This document shows positions 45,007-54,984 of a stretch of DNA of 60,181 bases, in pieces. Location of the stretch: contig NZ_SWLZ01000026.1 in NCBI RefSeq assembly GCF_005502275.1, forward strand, positions 1-60,181, given 5' to 3'. Every line of letters begins with the position of its first letter. The first letter of the stretch is position 1. Under the pieces are notes generated by a model. That model was given only the letters and a program-made list of their open reading frames with translations, searched no databases and was not told the DNA's origin. A program made the translations under genes and the position numbers. This DNA comes from Robertmurraya siralis (GTDB taxonomy: Bacteria; Bacillota; Bacilli; Bacillales; Cytobacillaceae).

Positions 45007-47193
45007 TTACAATACATCTTCTAACAATTGCCATTCGTCACTTGAAATATCATCATTATAGGTATTCATACAGATAAACAATTCATTATTACTTTTGTCT
45101 TTCCTTACGAATCCACCCTTTAAATTATGCTTATTCAAGTATGCTTTTAAAACTTCAAACTTTTTAGGTGAAAATCTATCTATATCTTCACTGTCACCAC
45201 TTCTTGTAAACCCACCTTTTGTTTCTACAATCCAAACTTCTCCGTCTTTAGAAACAATATAGTCTGGATAGAATGACCTTGGTGTTCCAGAGTTATCTTG
45301 GTAAACAATTGATAAGTATTCATTTCCCTTGTCACCATTCTTATAGAACCATTCAATTTTGTCAGACTCATTACAATATTTTTCAAAAGATTTTTCTGAA
45401 TCTGAACGCACCTCAGCAGAAGAAAGATACCCCTTATATACATTATGTTCGTATACTCTTTGCACTTTGTTTTTTGAATCGTAAGTAAATAAAACTTCTT
45501 GAGGTATTCTAAACTCTTTCTCTGAAGTAACTGGTAAAGCGAATGAAGTCTGATATGTTGGACTTGAAATAGCCAACCGAAAATCATCTTTTAGTTTATC
45601 AAAGTTGTTAATAACAAAAGCATAGACTTCCCTCGTGTCTAAACGTAAAATCTTATTTTCATAACGAACATTTTTATCAAATAAACGACGAATAATAGTG
45701 TTCATATGTTCGTAAGGTAAATTCAATTTTACACCTAGTGTACTAACACGATTATGGTACTCACGTCCGTGTCTGTGAGTGTTTAATGGTTCAATCATAT
45801 CTACCCTTGCAAGATTTTTAAATTCTTCAACAGTTAATTTATGTATTTCTCCAGTGTAGGTATTTTTAATAATCATATCTGAAAATTTATATCCATTAGT
45901 CTCAAGACGTGTCTTGTTTTCTACCGTTTTTGTAGAAATTCCATATTCCTTCTGATAATAAAGCAACAAAGTTTTTAATGACTGAGTTGCGTCCTTAGAT
46001 ATTCCTATTACAGATTTTTGCTCACTCGTTAGAGTTATTTCCCTATGTTCTTTTTTCAAGTATAGCTTTACAGCGTCTAGTGCACCTTTTCTCAAATGTA
46101 ACTTTACACCTTCTGTAAATTTTTCATCAAAGGTAAATAAATAACAAGAATCTAACAAGTCACTTTCATAATGCTTTAATTCTGGCATACGTCTAATTCG
46201 TCCAATTGTTTGTATCTCAAAAGTTTCGCTTGTGTTTTCTCGAAGCTTTACAAGAATATGTGCTCTTGGACAATCCCAGCCAGTAGCAATTGCTTGTTTT
46301 ATAATAATAACAATTGGCTTAGCGTCCATTTTTTCAATATCTTCAAGGTTTTGTTTTCTATCACTTAACCAAACTGCTAATAAGCCATTTTCATAGGTAA
46401 TATCTTTTGTCGCTAAATAACGCTCAACTTCATCTTGCATGACTTCACTCTTATTTGGGAGTTGGACAATAATTAAAGGATTAACTGATGATTTTCTTTC
46501 TTCAAAAGCCACCTTTAATTCATTCTGTTTATCTAAAGCTTTATCAAGAAGGAAACCAACTTGGCTCTCTACCTCAACTGAACGACCAAAGTCCTCATTG
46601 ATAACTAACATTTTTTTAATAAGACCTTCTGCTATTACTTCCTCTTCCTTCACTTCAATAAGTGTAGCGTTAGAATAATTTTTTGGAGTTGCTGAAGTTC
46701 TTATAATCTTTTTAGGGTTAAAAAGAGTTATTATATCATCTGCTTTTACTGTATCGTTTTGGTGCGACTCGTCCACTATTATGATAAATTCAAGTCCATC
46801 ATTATGAGCTTGTTTAATTCGCTCTTGAAAGTTAGCTTTCTCGCCTTCTTTCAAAGCGTTGTTCCCTTTCTTGGTTAGCTTCTCCCAGTTTAAAAAACAA
46901 GCGTCATTCTCTTTAAAACCATCTGTCATAATATCAGTTATAAGCTTTGTTGAGCTGTTATGGATATACTTATCCATTTTGGCTTTACTTTGTTCTTCAA
47001 GGTCTCCTTTCCCTGGAGTTAACCAAACAAAGACATTACCAAAATGTCCTTTACCATACTCACTCATAAAGTGTGTTAGCATGATTGTTTTCCCCGAACC
47101 AGTAGGACTTTTAAAAACAATCTCTTTATTTGAGTCTCCTATGCTTTCCATTATTTCCCCTACTGCTTTAAGTTGAAAAGTTGCAAGTTGCAT
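45007..47193 (-). CDS. res: type III restriction enzyme Res subunit
   Basis: A 728-aa protein with a superfamily-2 helicase core: Walker A SPTGSGKT (residues 29-36), VDESHQ (DEAH-type), SATP, and the C-terminal QTIGRIRRMPE. The final part has the endonuclease motif YPDYIVSKDGEVWIVETKGG (PD-(D/E)XK). It cleaves DNA after ATP-driven translocation when it finds unmethylated sites, in complex with Mod. Starts 3 nt after mod. A short type III Res; others are ~900-1000 aa. Confidence 0.9.
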   Translation of the reverse strand: MQLATFQLKAVGEIMESIGDSNKEIVFKSPTGSGKTIMLTHFMSEYGKGHFGNVFVWLTPGKGDLEEQSKAKMDKYIHNSSTKLITDIMTDGFKENDACFLNWEKLTKKGNNALKEGEKANFQERIKQAHNDGLEFIIIVDESHQNDTVKADDIITLFNPKKIIRTSATPKNYSNATLIEVKEEEVIAEGLIKKMLVINEDFGRSVEVESQVGFLLDKALDKQNELKVAFEERKSSVNPLIIVQLPNKSEVMQDEVERYLATKDITYENGLLAVWLSDRKQNLEDIEKMDAKPIVIIIKQAIATGWDCPRAHILVKLRENTSETFEIQTIGRIRRMPELKHYESDLLDSCYLFTFDEKFTEGVKLHLRKGALDAVKLYLKKEHREITLTSEQKSVIGISKDATQSLKTLLLYYQKEYGISTKTVENKTRLETNGYKFSDMIIKNTYTGEIHKLTVEEFKNLARVDMIEPLNTHRHGREYHNRVSTLGVKLNLPYEHMNTIIRRLFDKNVRYENKILRLDTREVYAFVINNFDKLKDDFRLAISSPTYQTSFALPVTSEKEFRIPQEVLFTYDSKNKVQRVYEHNVYKGYLSSAEVRSDSEKSFEKYCNESDKIEWFYKNGDKGNEYLSIVYQDNSGTPRSFYPDYIVSKDGEVWIVETKGGFTRSGDSEDIDRFSPKKFEVLKAYLNKHNLKGGFVRKDKSNNELFICMNTYNDDISSDEWQLLEDVL

Positions 47194-47196
47194 ATT

Positions 47197-48924
47197 TTAT
47201 CCCCTTTTCTCCTTGTAATAGTAATCTGGAATTACATTTACTTTGATTTTTTTCTTTCTAAGAATTCCCTCTTGTTCACCGTTTGGAAGCACATCATGTC
47301 CAAGGTAAACTACTTTACACAACTCCAATTGGTCAATCTCTTGAGTGAACCTTTCCAGTTCTTCATCTGATAAGATAATTTTAATTTCTTTATTCTCATT
47401 GAAGTTTATAGCATTTTCTAGCTCAACCAATTCTCGTATATGCTCAAGAAGCTCATTAGCATATTCATAGAAAAATCTTTCATTTGTTGGAACAAAGTCT
47501 ACTTTGAAATATTTTAGACTTGACTTATTACCAAGCTCTTCAATTACATTACATAATCTTTTGTATGTTTTTTCTCTACATATATTATTTTGGTTATTTG
47601 TTACCAAAATGAATTGACGCTCTCCACCATCTTCTTCATTTTTTTGTAATACAGCGTGTCCAGTTGTCCCCGAACCAGCAAAAAAGTCTAATACAGTAAT
47701 GTCTTTCTTACTAAAGTATTCAATGAATTTCTTAATTAGCTTTACTGGTTTCTTTCCACTGTTAAAGTCAACTCCACCCTCATGACGGATATTTCCAAAG
47801 TCTCCAGCCATGTCATAGAAATTTGGAATAGGTGAAAACTTTGTTGAACCTTCTTCTAATTTTTCATTTGGAACACCTTGAAAATACTTTCCTTTAGTTG
47901 CATTTGCTCTTTTCGGACCAGTAAAGTACCTATAATCATATTGGTCGTCACCAATTCCATATACCTTATATACAACACCTAATCCATCTTCATCTTTTCT
48001 GCCAGATAAGTAATCTCTAAAAAATCTTCCAGAGGAATTGCCATTCAAGATTGTTCCAGTTGCCCACACTTCTTTTAGTCCTTCTTTAAATCCCTCTTCA
48101 TGCTTAATCAATTTGTATTGACCTTTATCAAATACAACAACCTTTTTTCCTCCTAGTTGGATTTCTCTTCCTTCTTCCAACTCTTGAAAGGAGTAAATAA
48201 ACTTATCATAAGAATAATCTTCTGGCTCCAAGTAAGGTTGTGCTTTGCTACTCCGTCTATACATAAGCACTTGTTCAACTTGTTTATGGTATTTCATATC
48301 TGACTTTAGTGTTTTATCTGCATACCTAACTTGAATATAGTCTGTTTTTTCATAGTTTTGCTCGTCAAAAATCTCATCACATAATATTTTGAGTTGTGAA
48401 TACTCTTTGTCGTCAATACTGATAAAAATGAAGCCTTCTTGAGATAGTAGACTTTTACATAACTCTAATCTTTTACTCATAAATGACAACCATTTGCTGT
48501 GTCTGTATTCATCATCTTCAGCTACATAGTCGTCATCATACATAAAGTCTTTATTTCCAGTATTGTAGGGAGGGTCTATGTAAATAAGGTCAATTTTCTC
48601 CTTATGTGTTTTTGTGAGTAACTCTAACGCAGCTAGGTTATCTCCCTCAATTAAAAAATTCATTTTTTCGCCATTGTGAATAAACAACTCTTTTTCTTCT
48701 GTTAAAACGGGAGTGTTCGCTTCTAAGGTTAAATCAATTTTCTCTTTATGCTCCTCAAAAACAAGACCAAATTTTTTACCATTAACGTCTTTTTGAATCT
48801 CACCTAAATAGCTCAATAATCGTCTAGTATTTTCGTCACTTGAATTTTCTTCAACAAAAGTTTTAAGTTGATTTATTTTCTCAAGTAAAGCTTCTCTTTT
48901 TTGTTTTGATATATTTGTACTCAT
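47197..48924 (-). CDS. mod: type III DNA-methyltransferase Mod subunit
   Basis: A 575-aa N6-adenine or N4-cytosine methyltransferase of the beta class: the catalytic DPPYNTG motif comes first (residues 117-123) and the AdoMet motif FAGSGTTGH later (about residue 420). It recognises the target and protects the host DNA. The recognition specificity lies between the two motifs and cannot be read here. It precedes res in an operon; the ribosome-binding site is weak. Confidence 0.92.
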   Translation of the reverse strand: MSTNISKQKREALLEKINQLKTFVEENSSDENTRRLLSYLGEIQKDVNGKKFGLVFEEHKEKIDLTLEANTPVLTEEKELFIHNGEKMNFLIEGDNLAALELLTKTHKEKIDLIYIDPPYNTGNKDFMYDDDYVAEDDEYRHSKWLSFMSKRLELCKSLLSQEGFIFISIDDKEYSQLKILCDEIFDEQNYEKTDYIQVRYADKTLKSDMKYHKQVEQVLMYRRSSKAQPYLEPEDYSYDKFIYSFQELEEGREIQLGGKKVVVFDKGQYKLIKHEEGFKEGLKEVWATGTILNGNSSGRFFRDYLSGRKDEDGLGVVYKVYGIGDDQYDYRYFTGPKRANATKGKYFQGVPNEKLEEGSTKFSPIPNFYDMAGDFGNIRHEGGVDFNSGKKPVKLIKKFIEYFSKKDITVLDFFAGSGTTGHAVLQKNEEDGGERQFILVTNNQNNICREKTYKRLCNVIEELGNKSSLKYFKVDFVPTNERFFYEYANELLEHIRELVELENAINFNENKEIKIILSDEELERFTQEIDQLELCKVVYLGHDVLPNGEQEGILRKKKIKVNVIPDYYYKEKRG

Positions 48925-49066
48925 TTATTCTTGTAACACTCGCTTCCTACTCAATAATAAATTATCAATCCTACCAACTATTTTACTATAAACATTAGTG
49001 TTTTTTTAGTTTTCATTAAAGAACATAAAAAAAGAGAGCTACATCACCAGCAATAGCTAGGTAAAC

Positions 49067-50422
49067 TGGCACCTATGTCAAGGACACTATAGAAAAGAGC
49101 TTAAGCAACTAGAAGGTGATTCCTATATTGGATAGGGGTCATCTTTTTTAGATTCCACTGATATCGATAATTGTTATAGTAAACCATATAATGATTTATT
49201 TTTGCCTTCAATTCTTTCAACGTTTTAGCCGATTTATAATCAACATCATCTTTTAGATGCCCAAAGAATGACTCTTGAGGAGCATTATCCTAACAATTTC
49301 CTCTACGAGACATAGATTATCCAAGACCATACTTATTTAATAACTTTTGATATCTTGGACTAGTGTAATGACTTCCTTGATCGGAATGGATGAAGGCTTC
49401 TGGATGTAGAGTCACTTTCTTGTTGTTCATTAATTTCTGTATCGTCTTAGTTGCGATGTCTAAAGTAACCCGATCGGAAACATGATAAGCTAAGATTTCG
49501 TTAGGGGCGGCATCTTTTACGGTCGACAAATAAGACATACAATTCCCGTTATATGGCAAATAAGTAATATCCGTTAATAATACTTTTCCTGGAACGCCTT
49601 GCTTGAACTCTCTGTTTAATTTATTCGGAACGACCTGGTGCTCCTTAGTTGCTTTAGCAATCTTTTTATAAGGATTCGGTCTTCTATGTGGGCAGACAAT
49701 GCCATATTTCCTCATGATTCTCTGTATCTTTTTACGACTATAGATAATACCATAGTCCTTTTCTAGTATCATTTTTATAGAACGTGACCCTTTCTTATAT
49801 CCTCGATGATTAAATGCCTTTAATATCATCTTTTTTGCCTCTTGGTCTAATCGTTCTCTTGCTTCTCGGCTGCTGGATGCCTTTAAGTAGCTATAATAGC
49901 CCGAACGGGATACATCTAATAGCTGACAAAAATACGAGGTCATTCCTTTAAAACGATTCTTTTCAATGGTCTCATAAATCAACTGATATACTTTACTCGG
50001 TTCTAGATTTTCTCTTGCGTTTAGCAGCCTCCTTTCTGTCACTTCTAGCTTTTTTAATAGCTCTACCTGCCCCTCGAGTAGCTTAATTCTTGCTTCCTGT
50101 CTCTCGATCACCTCAGAAGGGGTAAGCTCTCGTTTTAATGGTCTGCCCGAACTTACTTTCCTTGAATCTGTAAGACCGATTAATCCATTCTTTTCATATG
50201 TCCTCTTCCACCTACAAGCAGCTTGTTCTATTCTACTTTGTCCTATAATCTCAATATCGAAGCCGTTCTCCATAAAAATTTGACGCGGAAGTTTACCGGA
50301 CAGATACTCATCCATAAATCTATTTTTAAAGGTGTCAGTATATGTAATAGCTTTTTCACTAACACGTTGAACATTTGGATTCTGTTGTAGTGCTTTAATC
50401 TCTTTAGCTGAATATGTGGATA
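49067..50422 (-). mobile_element. IS3-family element A, inactivated
   Basis: Its right end (TGGCACCTATGTCAAGGACA, 49067-49086) is a typical IS3-type terminus. The single fused transposase frame is on the minus strand. The other end is cut off: the frame lacks a start codon and ends against element B at 50422. Lies between mod and element B. Confidence 0.75.
49101..50422 (-). pseudogene. transposase of element A
   Basis: The frame carries an N-terminal helix-turn-helix (SAKEIKALQQNPNVQRVSEK, then IEQAACRWKRTYEKNGLIG), an HTH_21 part and the rve domain. Two nonsense codons break the rve domain: TAA where Gln is expected in GLGQSMSRRGN and TAG where Trp is expected in NCWDNAP. Past these, the frame runs on as NAPQESFFGHLKDDV to a normal end at 49101. 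The start codon is lost. Confidence 0.85.
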
Positions 50423-50493
50423 GGCTTACACTTAGTTGGACAGAATTTTTAAGGTCAAGTAGACTACAGATAATATAATTGAGGAGAATCTAC

Positions 50494-50778
50494 ATGGCCA
50501 AAAGAGAACGCCGAACATTTACTGAAGATTTCAAACGACAGATCGTGCAATTGTACCAAAATGGAAAATCGAGAAAAGAGATTATTCGTGAATATGACCT
50601 TACTCCTTCTTCTTTAGATAAGTGGGTGAGTCAGAGCCAAAATTCAGGTTCTTTTAAGGAGAAAGACAATCTAACAAATGATCAAAAAGAATTGATGGAA
50701 CTCCGGAAAAGAAATAAACAACTAGAAATGGAAAATGATATTTTAAAGCAAGCCGCGCTGATACTAGGACGAAAGTAA
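50494..50778 (+). CDS. IS3-family OrfA of element B
   Basis: A 94-aa helix-turn-helix protein (EDFKRQIVQLYQNGKSRKEI) with a leucine-zipper-like C-terminal coil (NKQLEMENDILKQ). It binds the element's ends. ATG at 50494 with GGAG upstream; the longer TTG start (50479) is less likely. Ends at a TAA overlapping OrfB by one base. Confidence 0.88.
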   Translation: MAKRERRTFTEDFKRQIVQLYQNGKSRKEIIREYDLTPSSLDKWVSQSQNSGSFKEKDNLTNDQKELMELRKRNKQLEMENDILKQAALILGRK

Positions 50779-51614
50779 TTGTAATCAAGAATAATCAACA
50801 CAAATACTCGATATCAGCAATATGCAAAGTCCTACAAATCTCTAGAAGTGTCTATTATTATGAAGCAAAAGAAAGAAGAGCAGAGGATCCCGTTGTCTCT
50901 GATGTGGTTGATATCTTTCACGCAAGCCGTCAAAACTATGGAACACGAAAAATCAAAGTAGAATTAAAAAAGCGTGGTCTTATCGTTTCCAGACGAAGAA
51001 TCGGCCGCATCATGCAGGAGCAGGGCCTTGTTTCTGCCTACACAACCGCTCAATTTAAACCACATACGAAAACCTGTAATGAATCAGAACAGAAAAATGA
51101 ATTGAATCGTGAGTTCGCCCAGAAACAAGAGATGAGCGCAATCGTAAGCGATTTAACGTACGTAAGAGTTAATCAAAAATGGAAATACGTATGTGTCTTT
51201 GTCGATCTCTTTAATCGAGAAATTGTTGGTTTTAGTACAGGACCAAATAAAGATGCACTACTCGTATATCGTGCGCTAGCTTCTATCAAGGTCGATCTAA
51301 ATAAGATACAGCTATTTCATACAGATCGTGGAAATGAATTTAAAAACCAATTGATTGATGATGCTTTAAAGACATTTAATATTCAAAGATCCTTAAGTAT
51401 GAAGGGCTGCCCGTATGATAATGCAGTAGCAGAGGCAACATTCAAAATCATCAAAACAGAGTTTGTGAAAGGCAGGCATTTTAATGGTTTAGATGAACTA
51501 ACAAGGGAATTACAAGACTATGTTCACTGGTTTAATAGCATACGAATTCATGGGACCCTTGGATATGAAAGCCCAATTGATTATAAGCAAAGACACCTTA
51601 AAAAAATTGTCTAG
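50778..51614 (+). CDS. IS3-family OrfB (integrase core) of element B
   Basis: A 278-aa protein with HTH_21 (YGTRKIKVELKKRG) and the rve DDE domain: VSDLTYV, FHTDRGNEF and a C-terminal glutamate in AVAEATFKIIKTEF. It has no ordinary start codon in frame before 50904, but the frame opens at 50778 across the OrfA stop, where ribosomal -1 frameshifting is usual in the IS3 family. The OrfA-OrfB fusion would be the active transposase. No stop interrupts it. Confidence 0.85.
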   Translation: MVIKNNQHKYSISAICKVLQISRSVYYYEAKERRAEDPVVSDVVDIFHASRQNYGTRKIKVELKKRGLIVSRRRIGRIMQEQGLVSAYTTAQFKPHTKTCNESEQKNELNREFAQKQEMSAIVSDLTYVRVNQKWKYVCVFVDLFNREIVGFSTGPNKDALLVYRALASIKVDLNKIQLFHTDRGNEFKNQLIDDALKTFNIQRSLSMKGCPYDNAVAEATFKIIKTEFVKGRHFNGLDELTRELQDYVHWFNSIRIHGTLGYESPIDYKQRHLKKIV

Positions 51615-51627
51615 TTTTGTGTTGACA

Positions 51628-51832
51628 TACCAGTATCTATGTCTTGCTCTTTCAAGTATCTCTCATAGACCTTTCATTCGTTTAAGTAATACTTCAAGGT
51701 ATGAGGTCTTAAATTTCTGAGCTTGCAATCCTCCTCAAAGAATTTAATTGAGCTTTCATAGTCACACGAGTTAGTCTCTTTAGTTACCTTGGCAAGCTCA
51801 ACTGTGGAAAGTACATTACTTCTTCTAGCCAT
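51628..51832 (-). pseudogene. int: tyrosine integrase N-terminal stump
   Basis: ATG at 51832 behind AAGGAGG. The frame encodes the start of a phage-type integrase: YESSIKFFEEDCKLRNLRPHTLKYYLNE. A TGA follows, after which the frame continues (KVYERYLKEQDIDTG) up to the edge of element B. The catalytic domain is missing. Its position, 145 nt from the tRNA gene, is where the integrase of such an island belongs. Confidence 0.7.
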
Positions 51833-51975
51833 TATTCTTCCTCCTTGTACTGGTTCGTATGACACCACAAGGAATACGACTCATGGAACACGACTTGTCA
51901 GTAAAAAATCGTGTCTGTATACAACAAAAAAGCTCCCACTCAAATGAGTAGAAGCCTTGTCATTACTGACCTTAT

Positions 51976-52031
51976 GATACCGGTGGTCGGGGTCGAACCG
52001 ACACTCCAGAAGGAACACGATTTTGAGTCGT
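51976..52031. repeat. right attachment repeat of the island
   Basis: The 3' end of the tRNA-Leu gene (54/56 identical to 42776-42831). Confidence 0.85.
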
Positions 52032-52059
52032 GCGCGTCTGCCAATTCCGCCACACCGGC
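51978..52059 (-). tRNA. tRNA-Leu(CAA)
   Basis: Complete cloverleaf on the minus strand: acceptor stem GCCGGTG / CACCGGT, anticodon loop CTCAAAA in a CACGA/TCGTG stem, and the long variable arm of leucine tRNAs. The CCA end is not encoded. Target of the island integration. Sits alone, 5.8 kb from the tRNA array. Confidence 0.93.
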
Positions 52060-52439
52060 ATATTTTGATTGTCAAAAGATAAATAACATTATCTCAAGAC
52101 AAAGAATATCATATCACGATAATATTAGTTTGTCAAACTAAATTTATGTTCGGATTTAAGTCAAATATTTTTGAGCAAAAAATTGTCACACCTTATTTCC
52201 AAACATGCGTTCACTGTTTTTTGTGATTCTGTCGGTGCTTGATTATCACCCCTGCTAGTGTTGCCTTTAACGCTTATTAATGGAGAATGCTGCTGTTCCA
52301 TTTAAATATGTTGTCTCTTGCGAAGCAGGCAAGTTCGAGAGAGAGGTCTGCATCCTTATCTTGAATCGCAAGGGCGAGGTTATCCTCTCTCATCAGCCAT
52401 GTTGTCGTTGTAGTGTTCAAATGGGAGACACGACAGAGC

Positions 52440-52682
52440 TTACCATAGAGTACGAAAGATATTACTTATTTGCATTAGAGTGAAATCAACGATTTTTGCC
52501 GGCGAAGGCATAGATGGAAAAATCACATAAAAAATAGCGATTGCCCAACCTAATACAGTTAAAGTTATGAAAGCAATCTTTTCATTTTTTTCGACTGTTT
52601 TAATTTTCGGCCATTGGAAAATGAACATCAAAATAACGAGTATCGTTATACTGACAATATATACCCATTTCATCCTCTTCAC
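52440..52682 (-). CDS. small two-helix membrane protein, Ger receptor D subunit
   Basis: An 80-aa protein with two hydrophobic helices (about residues 5-23 and 35-56). It is the fourth and last gene of the germinant receptor operon, 16 nt after gerC. Similar two-helix proteins (D subunits) of other spore-formers modulate germinant-receptor activity. Homology to those is by size, topology and position; the sequence itself is poorly conserved. Confidence 0.65.
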   Translation of the reverse strand: MKRMKWVYIVSITILVILMFIFQWPKIKTVEKNEKIAFITLTVLGWAIAIFYVIFPSMPSPAKIVDFTLMQISNIFRTLW

Positions 52683-52698
52683 CTCTATTTTAAAAGCC

Positions 52699-53856
52699 TC
52701 AAGTTTCGCTTCCTTTTCCTGCTCTCAAAACACGGGCATCGATGTCAAAATCCACTTGAACAGTCGGAAATTTCTCATCCCAATCTCCTTTTATTTTTTT
52801 CCATTTTTTAGGATGGTGTCGGCGAAATTCTTCCCCAAAACCGATGATATCAATCTTCATTTCTTTTTGAACCGTGTCTAGAGTGTCTGTTAGACACTTT
52901 TCAATCTTTTGGACCAACTCGTTTTCCAGTGCTTTAAGTTTGTCTAATCTCTTCAAATCCCAACTCGTTTGGTTTTGGATGACATCATCTATTGTTACAA
53001 TTTTAACCGTCATTTTTAATGATTGGCCGTCTATTTCCGGAACTAAATCCGTTCTTCCTTTAATTAAATTCATCGATATGATCTCGTCTGCTTCGTCAGG
53101 TTCGACAGTGACAATCGATTCATTGATCTCATTTCTAAACCAGAGCACTCCTCTTGATATCTGATCATTAATGACTCCGATCATCTTCCCTTGTTTTAAA
53201 ACTGCCGAACGATGAATGTATGCAATAGATTCCGAGGGAAGCTGCCCTTCTTCCGGAGACAATTTATCAATCATCGGAAGAACGATCGCGCCTTGTTCTC
53301 CCTTCAGCATTTCCATTAAATCGAATAATGTCGCCTTCATTAATACTTCGGATTCCGCTAACTTTATCAGCGCTTCGGAAACACTTCGTTCCAATGACGG
53401 ACGTAAGGCCATAATTTCCTTTGCCTTCCCGTCACTAATAAAGACATAACTTCTCAAACGGGGCTCAGGATGGCGGACAAAAAAATCCAATTCATCGCTT
53501 ATTCCATTCTCAGCAAACGCTTTGCTGATCACGATCGCCTCTGCATGGCTCCACAGAATTTCCCGGGGAAGCTTTTCATTAAGGTTCTCGATCGCTTCTG
53601 GTATGGAGCTTCCTTTACCGATTTGGAGAACTGTGCTTTGCACTCCCCCTTGGTTATTGTCTTCTCCTCCACCACTCCCATTACCGCTCCCGCCAGGAGA
53701 ATGTATTTCTGCTGTAAGTTCGATCTGCCCTTCTTTATTTTTATCGAGAGCGACTCCGGTAATAATCGCAAGATCATTGGTTTCCCTTCGATCCCAACAG
53801 CCCGTAAGCAGCACAAAAGCCATAAAAATAACGCCAATCATGATTGCACGTCTCAA
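52699..53856 (-). CDS. germinant receptor C subunit (Ger(x)C lipoprotein)
   Basis: A 385-aa lipoprotein. The signal peptide ends at an LTGC lipobox (Cys20) followed by WDRRETNDLAIITGVALD, the hallmark of the Ger(x)C family. A Gly/Asn-rich loop near residues 52-70 is a local peculiarity. It stands on the outer side of the inner spore membrane and is needed for receptor assembly. Overlaps gerB by 4 nt. Confidence 0.93.
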   Translation of the reverse strand: MRRAIMIGVIFMAFVLLTGCWDRRETNDLAIITGVALDKNKEGQIELTAEIHSPGGSGNGSGGGEDNNQGGVQSTVLQIGKGSSIPEAIENLNEKLPREILWSHAEAIVISKAFAENGISDELDFFVRHPEPRLRSYVFISDGKAKEIMALRPSLERSVSEALIKLAESEVLMKATLFDLMEMLKGEQGAIVLPMIDKLSPEEGQLPSESIAYIHRSAVLKQGKMIGVINDQISRGVLWFRNEINESIVTVEPDEADEIISMNLIKGRTDLVPEIDGQSLKMTVKIVTIDDVIQNQTSWDLKRLDKLKALENELVQKIEKCLTDTLDTVQKEMKIDIIGFGEEFRRHHPKKWKKIKGDWDEKFPTVQVDFDIDARVLRAGKGSET

Positions 53857-54977
53857 TTTGTCCGCCTCACTTTATGCTTAAAAATCGTTTTGCGTATGTA
53901 CGCTACTATTAAAAGAAATATAGGGATCAACAGTCCGTACACTAAAGTATCCATTATTTCATGGGAGACTATTCGAAAATGCTCAGCTGCTTCCGCCGAA
54001 TTAAGAAATACCTGCATGGCAAATACTCCGATTAAAAAGCCCATTGGCAAAACGAGCGAGCGATAGTCTGAAAGGTTAAGCCATTCAGCAGTTCCGATCA
54101 CCACGACATAATAGAACACGCAGAGCTTAATAAATGTCCCCGCAATCCAAATCGCCATTACGATTGATTCAAGATGTGACAGAAATTCGGCTAGGCTAAT
54201 ATATCTGGACGCGCTCATGAATGGAGCGTTAAAGTTCTCGGTCACATTCCCGAATAACCAAATAACGATAATATTGGTCACCACCAACGTTAACGTAACG
54301 ACGAGTACCGAAAGCATTCCAAACTTCAGCCCCTTTTCACGGTCTGTTAAAAAAGGGAGAAAAAAATAGATGATGCCAAATTGAGCGAACCACGTGCATA
54401 ACACCCAAGCCCCTTTTAGTGAAGGCATCAACCCGTTTTCCATCACAGGAAGCATTCTTTTTACCTCTACATCGGGTAGGACAAGAATGATAATGACTAA
54501 AAACAACAAGAAAAAAACTGGAAAGACCATTCCTGCCAGCCTTCCCAAAACTTCCAGTCCCCCATGTACCGCAAACGCACACAATATCACCATCATTCCA
54601 ATAATCACGGATTTTGGCGTGTGCGGGAGAAATTCACTAACGACATATTCACCGTACTGCCAGAACATCACACTCAATGAAGTGATTAACAATAGCAGCA
54701 GGAGCAGCCCAAGCATTTTCCCCCAAAAGGTTCCAAGAATATGTTTGCTGTATTGCATAATCGTATCTTTGGGATAATACTTGTTTAACTTGTATGCGAT
54801 ATATACACTTAAAAACCCTAGAGGAGAAGCCAAAATAGGAGAGATCCAAATATCCTGTTTTGCAACATTAAAGACGGTAGCCGGAATAAAAAGAATCCCC
54901 GTTGCCAAAATAGCATGATACATCAATAATCCCATTTGCAATGCTGATATTTTTCCTTTTTCAATCACTGCTCTCAC
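53853..54977 (-). CDS. germinant receptor B subunit (GerB/APC-type transporter)
   Basis: A 374-aa integral membrane protein with about ten hydrophobic segments, of the spore germination GerAB family related to amino-acid transporters. KISALQMGLLMYHAILATGILFIP begins the family block. It binds the germinant in the inner spore membrane. It starts 7 nt after gerA. Confidence 0.93.
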   Translation of the reverse strand: MRAVIEKGKISALQMGLLMYHAILATGILFIPATVFNVAKQDIWISPILASPLGFLSVYIAYKLNKYYPKDTIMQYSKHILGTFWGKMLGLLLLLLLITSLSVMFWQYGEYVVSEFLPHTPKSVIIGMMVILCAFAVHGGLEVLGRLAGMVFPVFFLLFLVIIILVLPDVEVKRMLPVMENGLMPSLKGAWVLCTWFAQFGIIYFFLPFLTDREKGLKFGMLSVLVVTLTLVVTNIIVIWLFGNVTENFNAPFMSASRYISLAEFLSHLESIVMAIWIAGTFIKLCVFYYVVVIGTAEWLNLSDYRSLVLPMGFLIGVFAMQVFLNSAEAAEHFRIVSHEIMDTLVYGLLIPIFLLIVAYIRKTIFKHKVRRTN

Positions 54978-54984
54978 CTCATCA

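Larger units (their letters stand above)
50423..51627 (+). mobile_element. IS3-family element B, apparently intact
   Basis: About 1.2 kb with imperfect ~30-bp terminal repeats (shared core ACAC...GACA...TTTTTAAGG). It carries OrfA and OrfB in overlapping frames. It sits between the broken 5' end of element A and the broken integrase. No target duplication is visible, consistent with deletion or recombination after insertion. The relic at 39590-40515 is the same element type. Confidence 0.8.
42776..52031. mobile_element. defence island integrated at tRNA-Leu(CAA)
   Basis: A 9.2-kb segment between a partial and a complete copy of a tRNA-Leu 3' end. It holds an OLD-family nuclease, a type III restriction-modification pair, two IS3-family insertion sequences and an integrase stump next to the tRNA gene. 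The integrase beside the tRNA and the duplicated tRNA 3' end are the usual signs of tyrosine-recombinase integration. The integrase is broken, so the island is now fixed. Confidence 0.8.

Noticed and set aside
52280-52483. 67-codon plus-strand frame between tRNA-Leu and the ger operon
   Set aside because: No ribosome-binding site, overlaps the end of the two-helix gene on the other strand; cysteine-rich but unlike any family known to me.
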